A stretch of 64,000 nucleotides of DNA, from positions 1-64,000 of the forward strand of contig JAEHGX010000001.1 of assembly GCA_019248265.1 (NCBI GenBank). The letters are read 5' to 3'. Every line of letters begins with the position of its first letter. The stretch's first letter is position 1. Below the pieces are notes generated by a model, which saw only the letters and a program-made list of their open reading frames with translations, made no database searches and was not told the origin of the DNA. The translations under genes were made by a program, and so were the position numbers. Source of the DNA: Candidatus Falkowbacteria bacterium S5_I03. GTDB lineage: Bacteria > Patescibacteriota > Patescibacteriia > Patescibacteriales > UBA12465. Of this stretch, positions 59,244 through 64,000 are shown piece after piece.

Positions 59244-60535
59244 TGATTATGAACAGGATTTTACGATTAAAATTGAAAATTGGTGCCAAACTTCTGCTTA
59301 AGAAATATCAGCCGAAGATTATTGGTATTACCGGTTCTATCGGTAAAAGCAGCGCCAAAGAAGCTGTTTATCATATTTTAAACAAGAAGTTTAAAGTCCG
59401 AGCCAGTCTTAAAAATTATAATAATGAAATCGGTGTCCCCTTAACTATTATTGGTGCTGAATCCCCGGGAACGAACTTTATCGGCTGGTTGTTAATTTTT
59501 CAAAAGATTCTGAAACTGCTTATTTTTAAAGATAAGGATTATCCCGAAGTTTTAATTTTAGAGATGGGAATTGATCGCCCCGGCGATATGGAATATTTAA
59601 CATCAATTGTTAAAGTTGATGTGGCGATGGTGACGGCGGTTAGCTATTCCCATTTGGAATACTTCGGTAATTTACAGAATATCAAAAAAGAAAAACAGGT
59701 GTTGATAGAAAAGCTTGATAAGCAGGGACTGGCAATTTTAAATTATGACAGCGAAGCGGTTAAAGAAATGGCTTCAGTTTCGCGGGCGAAGATTTTAAGT
59801 TACGGTCTTAAAAATAGCGCTAATCTGCAGGCACAAGATATTAATTATAATTTTACCCGCGGTTCCTATGAATTGTCGGGAATTCATTTTAAGCTTAATG
59901 ACGAGGGTTCAATCGTTCCGGTCTTTTTAAAGAATGTCATGTCGGAGCCGGCAATCTATGCCGTTTTGGCTGCCGCCGCCGTTGGTTTATATTTTAAAAT
60001 GAATTTAGTGGAAATTGCCTCCGCTCTGGGAGATTTTAGTTTGCCGCCAGGGAGAATGAATTTACTTCCGGGAATTAAGCATTCGTTTATAATTGATGAT
60101 ACTTATAATTCTTCTCCGGAGGCCGCTATTTCCGCTGTTAATATTTTAGGTAAAATTAATATTGATGCCTCCGCCCATAAATATGCAGTTTTAGGCGATA
60201 TGTTGGAAATCGGTTCTTATACCGAAGAGGGGCATCAATTAGTCGGCCAAAAGGTTTGTCAAGAAAAAATTGATTTTTTGGTGGCGGTTGGTGAACGGGC
60301 GCGTGATTTTATTAGGGGCGCAAAAGATGCTGGTTGTGGCGATGAACATCTTTTTTATTTTGATAAAGCGGAAGAAGCCGGTCATTTTTTACAAAATCGG
60401 GTCAGGGAAGGCGATGTCATGTTAATTAAAGGATCTCAAGGAATGCGAATGGAAAAAATTGTTAAAGAATTAATGGCTGAACCGGAAAAGGCAGACAAAC
60501 TAATAGTCCGCCAAGGGAAAGAATGGGATTTATAA
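59243..60535 (+). CDS. murF: MurF-like UDP-MurNAc-tripeptide D-Ala-D-Ala ligase, short N-terminus
   Basis: 430-aa Mur ligase. The ATP-binding loop GITGSIGKSSAKE (usually GKTT) starts already at residue ~33; NNEIGVPLTI, the EMGIDRPGDM region, an SAVKEMASV...NY segment, and the C-terminal DDTYNSSPEA...VLGDMLEIG...VLIKGSQGMRMEKIV block are MurF-like. The N-terminal UDP-binding domain (~80-95 aa in MurF) is almost absent. It is one base overlapped with ftsI, fitting cell-wall synthesis. Confidence 0.87.
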   Translation: MIMNRILRLKLKIGAKLLLKKYQPKIIGITGSIGKSSAKEAVYHILNKKFKVRASLKNYNNEIGVPLTIIGAESPGTNFIGWLLIFQKILKLLIFKDKDYPEVLILEMGIDRPGDMEYLTSIVKVDVAMVTAVSYSHLEYFGNLQNIKKEKQVLIEKLDKQGLAILNYDSEAVKEMASVSRAKILSYGLKNSANLQAQDINYNFTRGSYELSGIHFKLNDEGSIVPVFLKNVMSEPAIYAVLAAAAVGLYFKMNLVEIASALGDFSLPPGRMNLLPGIKHSFIIDDTYNSSPEAAISAVNILGKINIDASAHKYAVLGDMLEIGSYTEEGHQLVGQKVCQEKIDFLVAVGERARDFIRGAKDAGCGDEHLFYFDKAEEAGHFLQNRVREGDVMLIKGSQGMRMEKIVKELMAEPEKADKLIVRQGKEWDL

Positions 60536-60542
60536 AATAAAT

Positions 60543-61403
60543 ATGAAAATAATAATTTTGGGGGGCTTGGGTAATCTCGGTTCACAATTAGCGCAAACTT
60601 TAGAGCGTGATCACGAATTATTGGTATTCGATCGCGCTGATTTTGATGTTCTTGACGATTCCGCTCTTTTAAACGTTATTCAGAACGCGAGACCGGAAAT
60701 TTTGATAAACTGCGTGGCCTATAATGCGGTTGATAATTGCGAAGACAAAAAATTATATGAAACGGCGCTCGCGCTTAATTGTGAATTGCCGGCTCGATTG
60801 GCGCAATTAGCCTTACAATTTAATTTTCTCTTAATTCATTATTCTACCGATTATGTTTTTAGCGGCCTGGAAACTAAAAAAGAATTTTCAGAAAATGACA
60901 CGCCCAATCCTTTAAATAAATATGGTGAAAGTAAATTTTTAGGCGAGCAGGAGATTTTAAAGCAAGCCCCCAGCGGACTAAAATATTATTTAATTAGAAC
61001 TTCCAAGTTATTTGGACCTCAAGGTAGCAGTCCGCAAGCTAAACCTAGCTTTTTTGACATTATGTTCAAATTATCGCAAGATAAGAAGGAATTAACCGTG
61101 GTTAACGAAGAACTCAGCTGCTTTACTTATACGCCCGATTTGGCGGCCGCTACTGCCCGTTTAATCTCTTCTAAGGCTGTTTATGGTATTTATCATCTAG
61201 TTAACGAAGGCGCGGTGACTTGGTATGATGGCGCTTTGGAGCTATTTCAATTATTAAAACAAAAAGTCACTGTTAGGCCGATTAGGGGTGAGGATTTGAC
61301 TCGACCGGCTAGGCGTCCTAAATTTTCCGTTTTACAAAACAATAAGGTAAAAAAACTACGCCCCTATCAGGAGGCGCTTAGAGAATATCTAAATAATTTA
61401 TAA
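60543..61403 (+). CDS. rfbD: dTDP-4-dehydrorhamnose reductase
   Basis: 286-aa NAD(P)H-dependent SDR that finishes dTDP-L-rhamnose. Rossmann GGLGNLGSQL, NCVAYNAVDNCE (family N-x-A-A-x-T-x-V-D), YSTDYVFSG and the catalytic Y-x3-K in NKYGESKFLGE are clear. Next gene is the thymidylyltransferase that starts the pathway; rfbB and rfbC are not in the window. Confidence 0.92.
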   Translation: MKIIILGGLGNLGSQLAQTLERDHELLVFDRADFDVLDDSALLNVIQNARPEILINCVAYNAVDNCEDKKLYETALALNCELPARLAQLALQFNFLLIHYSTDYVFSGLETKKEFSENDTPNPLNKYGESKFLGEQEILKQAPSGLKYYLIRTSKLFGPQGSSPQAKPSFFDIMFKLSQDKKELTVVNEELSCFTYTPDLAAATARLISSKAVYGIYHLVNEGAVTWYDGALELFQLLKQKVTVRPIRGEDLTRPARRPKFSVLQNNKVKKLRPYQEALREYLNNL

Positions 61404-61407
61404 ATAT

Positions 61408-62133
61408 ATGAGAGGGATAATTTTATCAGGCGGCAGCGGTACCAGGCTGCGTCCGCTCACCAAAATAACTAGCAAGCAATTGTTGCCGATTTATAACCGG
61501 CCGATGATTTATTATCCGCTTAATACTTTAATCCAGGCTGGCATTAAAGAGATTTTAATTATTGTTTCTCCGGAACGAGCCGGTGATTATCTCAATCTGC
61601 TTGGTTCCGGCAAAGAGTTTGGTGTTAAGTTTACCTATGAAATTCAAGATAAACCGGAAGGCTTAGCTCAGGCTTTCATTATCGGTCAGAATTTTATTGA
61701 TGAAGAAAGCGTGGCGATGATCTTGGGCGATAATATTTTTGAAGATGATTTTTCTGAAGATATTAAGAATTTTAAAGGCGGGGCTAAAGTCTTTGCTAAA
61801 GAAGTTTCGGACCCAGAGCGGTTTGGCGTCGTTAAGTTTGGCGCGGACATGAAGGCGGAAAAAATTGTAGAAAAGCCGCAGGAGTTCCTAAGTAATTATG
61901 CAGTCACCGGGCTTTATGTCTATGATAACCGCGTGGTTGAAGTCGCTAAAAATATGAAACCATCGGCGCGCGGGGAACTGGAAATCACCGATGTTAATAA
62001 TTGGTATTTGGAAAAAGGCGAACTGGAAGTCGCCATGGTGAATGGCGAATGGCTGGACGCCGGAACTTTTGAGAGCCTTCTTAAAGCGCAAAATTTTGCT
62101 AAAGAAAAACTGGATGGCAAAATGTTGATATAA
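61408..62133 (+). CDS. rfbA: Glucose-1-phosphate thymidylyltransferase
   Basis: 241-aa nucleotidyltransferase forming dTDP-glucose. GIILSGGSGTRLRPLT signature, KQLLPIYNRPMIYYPL, ILGDNIFEDDF and NWYLEKGELEV / WLDAGTFESL are typical. The C-terminal ~50 residues of the ~290-aa RmlA form are lacking, matching the short type known from Archaea and Gram-positives. Cotranscribed with rfbD, four bases apart; supplies rhamnose for surface glycans. Confidence 0.93.
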   Translation: MRGIILSGGSGTRLRPLTKITSKQLLPIYNRPMIYYPLNTLIQAGIKEILIIVSPERAGDYLNLLGSGKEFGVKFTYEIQDKPEGLAQAFIIGQNFIDEESVAMILGDNIFEDDFSEDIKNFKGGAKVFAKEVSDPERFGVVKFGADMKAEKIVEKPQEFLSNYAVTGLYVYDNRVVEVAKNMKPSARGELEITDVNNWYLEKGELEVAMVNGEWLDAGTFESLLKAQNFAKEKLDGKMLI

Positions 62134-62138
62134 AAAAA

Positions 62139-62162
62139 GTGGGATTGAAGAGCCAATCCCAC
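62139..62162. terminator. Bidirectional terminator between rfbA and the 62197 gene
   Basis: GTGGGATTG/CAATCCCAC stem with T-rich flanks on both strands. Confidence 0.9.
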
Positions 62163-62196
62163 ATTTTCGTTGTTTTAAAAGTTTTTTCGTTTGGTT

Positions 62197-62523
62197 TTAG
62201 CCGAGGATGGCGGCAGCGATTTTTGTTTTTTGATGAATAATTTTACCCGGCGTTTCAGTAACTGAGTTGTCGATACTAAATGAAGGAAAAATCCTAAATT
62301 CGTTATCAAACTCGACCACATTAACGCTAACTTTCGTTAGCTTGAGATCATTCTCCAGGAAGTTTATGACTCCCTGCGCCACCTTTTCTTTATTTTGCCC
62401 ATTGAGCTTGGGCAATTGTACTCTGATGGCATTCATCACTTCGGCTGCTTTTTTAGCCGCTAATTCATCCGCGAAAACCTTTGGCACGCTATTGCTGCCA
62501 TTTAAACCTTTTGCTTCGTTCAT
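62197..62523 (-). CDS. Hypothetical small soluble protein
   Basis: 108 aa, no family recognised. The N-terminal half is Ala/Lys-rich and helical (VFADELAAKKAAEVMNAIR), the C-terminal half predicts strands (VSVNVVEFDNEFRIFPSF). No signal, membrane helix or cysteine. Monocistronic with a terminator; the AT-rich upstream region diverges from the glycosyltransferase gene. Confidence 0.65.
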   Translation of the reverse strand: MNEAKGLNGSNSVPKVFADELAAKKAAEVMNAIRVQLPKLNGQNKEKVAQGVINFLENDLKLTKVSVNVVEFDNEFRIFPSFSIDNSVTETPGKIIHQKTKIAAAILG

Positions 62524-62621
62524 GATAACTTTTTTTAAAAAAATTTTGGAAAAGAACTTAATTAATAAAGTAAAATACTTTATTAATCTATAATATACTA
62601 TTTCTTCATTTTTGTCAATAT

Positions 62622-63578
62622 ATGAAACTTGTGGTTGGATTTATTACTTATAACGATTCTAGCGCTAAATATTTAGGTGATTTTTTGCCTAGCTTAAGAG
62701 CAGCTTTGGCTTTTTTGCCGTTTGAAGAAAGAATGATTTTTGCTTTTGATAATAGCAGCCCGGATAATAATATTAACCGTTTATCGCTGGAATACTTTAT
62801 AAAAGACAACCCTGAGGAATTAATCAGGCTAACTAGAAATAAAAATCTTGGTTTTAGCCGTGCTTATAATTTTATGATTAGGCAAGCTAAAAAATTGCAC
62901 GCCGATTATTTTTTAGCCATCAATCCGGACACAATTATGGAGCCGGATGCTATTCAAAAATTATTGGTAAAAATCAGTAGCGACCCGAAAATAGGTTCAG
63001 TTAGCCCGAAAATTTTACGCTGGGATTTCGCTAAACAGACCAAAACCAAACAGCTTGATTCTTGCGGTTTAGTGCTAGCACCAGGCTTAAGATTTAGAGA
63101 TTTGGGGCAGGGAGAGCTAGACGAGGGCCAGTATGACACCACGTCCATTCTAGGGCCATCAGGCGCCGCCGCCCTATATCGCCTGAGCGCTTTGGAGAAA
63201 ATTAAGACCAATCACGACTATTTTGATTCCCGTTTCTTTATGTACAAAGAAGATTGTGATTTAGCTTATCGACTGGAGAAAGCCGGCTTTAAATCGCGTT
63301 TAGTGGCGGAAGCCTTAGTTTACCATGATCGCACAGTCGGGTCTTTCGGCCAGGGATTTTGGGGGCATCTCCAGGAAAGACGCCGGTTAAGCCGGCAAGC
63401 AAGAGCCTGGTCTTTTAAGAACCAACACCTTCTTTTTGTCAAACATTTTTGGCAAGAGAATCTCGTCAGTAAACTACTGATTATTGCCAGGATTCTTATT
63501 TTGTTTATTTTTTCGCTTATATTAGAACAATTTAACTTAAAAGAATATTTGGGAATTTGGCGGTCTTTTAAGGCTTGA
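62622..63578 (+). CDS. Family 2 glycosyltransferase (rhamnosyltransferase-like)
   Basis: 318 aa with the GT-A fold. VVGFITYNDS at the start, AFDNSSPDNN, NKNLGFSRAYNFMI, the metal-binding ANPDT-type motif INPDTIMEPDA, a PSGAAALYR segment and FFMYKEDCDLAYRLEKAGFK near 210-230. A hydrophobic C-terminal helix (~285-303) anchors it to the membrane. It lies close to dTDP-rhamnose genes, so rhamnose transfer to a surface polymer is a fair guess. Confidence 0.9.
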   Translation: MKLVVGFITYNDSSAKYLGDFLPSLRAALAFLPFEERMIFAFDNSSPDNNINRLSLEYFIKDNPEELIRLTRNKNLGFSRAYNFMIRQAKKLHADYFLAINPDTIMEPDAIQKLLVKISSDPKIGSVSPKILRWDFAKQTKTKQLDSCGLVLAPGLRFRDLGQGELDEGQYDTTSILGPSGAAALYRLSALEKIKTNHDYFDSRFFMYKEDCDLAYRLEKAGFKSRLVAEALVYHDRTVGSFGQGFWGHLQERRRLSRQARAWSFKNQHLLFVKHFWQENLVSKLLIIARILILFIFSLILEQFNLKEYLGIWRSFKA

Positions 63579-63603
63579 CTAATATAAAATAATATGATAA
63601 ATT

Positions 63604-63657
63604 AAATAAAGCTTTACTAAGCTGATACTTAAATAAATCTAAAAGCTTTATTTTTTT
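63604..63657 (+). terminator. Long-loop hairpin between the glycosyltransferase and the next gene
   Basis: Perfect 12-bp AAATAAAGCTTT/AAAGCTTTATTT with a 26-nt loop and T run, ending two bases before ATG 63660. It may terminate upstream transcripts or attenuate the next gene. Confidence 0.65.
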
Positions 63658-63659
63658 AT

Positions 63660-64000
63660 ATGGAAAATTTACTCGAAAAGATAATTAAAGAAGAGAAATC
63701 CGAAGAACTCGGACGTTTGGATGCGATTAATATCGTTAACTCTTTGTTTTCTGAATTACTAGAAAGAGAAAGAGACGTCCTAACCAGACGCTTTGGCCTT
63801 AAGGGTGATAAAAGCGAGACTTTGGAGAAAATTGGCGGCTTGCATAAACTAACTCGCGAAAGAGTTAGACAAATTGAAGCGGCTAGTATTCGAAAAATAA
63901 AGAAACTGGAGAGCTTAGAAGGCTATATTTCTGATCTTAAACAGGCTGTTCATAAGCTATTAGCTGAACATGGTGGCCTTATTAGACGCGATTATTTATT
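63660..64000 (+). CDS. Sigma region 4/HARE-type DNA-binding protein, 3' end outside window
   Basis: Open from the ATG at 63660 to the right edge (113 codons). Residues ~38-85 match sigma70 region 4: RERDVLTRRFGLKG...ETLEKIGGLHKLTRERVRQIEAASIRKIKKL. The sequence after residue ~95 (LKQAVHKLLAEHGGLIRRDYL) looks like the start of a HARE-HTH winged helix, as in Patescibacteria RNA-polymerase delta-like proteins. Regions 2 and 3 of a full sigma factor are absent before it. The full domain order cannot be seen. Confidence 0.8.
   Translation, partial: MENLLEKIIKEEKSEELGRLDAINIVNSLFSELLERERDVLTRRFGLKGDKSETLEKIGGLHKLTRERVRQIEAASIRKIKKLESLEGYISDLKQAVHKLLAEHGGLIRRDYL

Noticed and set aside
1-64000. CRISPR arrays, insertion sequences or recoded UGA codons
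   Set aside because: No regularly spaced direct repeats or transposase genes were seen, and UGA ends normal genes (for example enolase and dus), so the standard code applies.

Overview
The window looks like a chromosome segment of a Patescibacteria (CPR) bacterium with the standard genetic code (UGA is a stop). The evidence is the reduced gene set, short intergenic gaps, mostly Shine-Dalgarno-less AU-rich starts, a VirB2-like small membrane protein (16030), an HMA-TauE/SafE-cupredoxin fusion, a GIGTT-repeat surface protein, tRNAs without encoded CCA, and a gene cut by the right edge that encodes a sigma-region-4-like domain. No rRNA or phylogenetic marker fixes the lineage more closely.

Layout. 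1-2.9 kb: end of pgk, then an enolase and an iPGM-like gene that overlap and have both lost key catalytic residues. 3-5.5 kb: divergent PAP2-like protein and gyrB (minus strand). 5.7-8.7 kb: small membrane protein, sugar epimerase, tpiA, TPR protein. 8.7-16 kb: a 103-bp nested palindrome, tRNA-Thr, then an accessory island of four transcription units with strong consensus promoters. It encodes two secreted pilin-like proteins, a chaperone/DUF916-like protein, a lipoprotein-type outer-membrane SECRETIN, a Cys-rich coiled-coil membrane protein and two large unknown membrane proteins. A secretin is unexpected in a lineage thought to lack an outer membrane. 16-20.5 kb: VirB2-like protein, tRNA-Tyr, a 34-aa membrane peptide, mutM, rpmG, AI-2E-type permease, rubrerythrin, desulforedoxin-like protein, tRNA-Trp, nitroreductase. 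20.6-25.2 kb: ABC-F ATPase, then a flavin operon with a DMT/EamA transporter fused to a riboflavin-kinase domain, followed by an HI0933-type flavoprotein. 25.2-30 kb: two surface proteins. 30-33 kb: divergent purC-purE and purM. 33-38.4 kb: D-2-hydroxyacid dehydrogenase, asnS, small unknown, lycopene-cyclase-like membrane protein, alpha/beta hydrolase, greA. 38.5-45.1 kb: a stress/metal block with an ECF sigma, a three-TM candidate anti-sigma with a Met/His-rich tail, a secreted Met/His-rich protein, a P-type ATPase, a copper-handling fusion and CsoR with a recognisable operator. 45.1-55.3 kb: rarA, an OmpR-type regulator, hisS, typA, rnhB, an orphan structured RNA, a Cys-rich unknown, a Gmad2 protein, cysS, dus, short tsaB. 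55.5-62.1 kb: division/wall cluster mraZ-rsmH-ftsL-ftsI-murF, then rfbD and rfbA. 62.2-64 kb: small unknown, GT2 glycosyltransferase, partial sigma-region-4 protein.

Most promising for novelty are the secretin island, the adjacent catalytically degenerate enolase and iPGM, the transporter-flavokinase fusion, the orphan RNA at about 51.2 kb, and the ECF/Met-His-rich module beside the copper genes.
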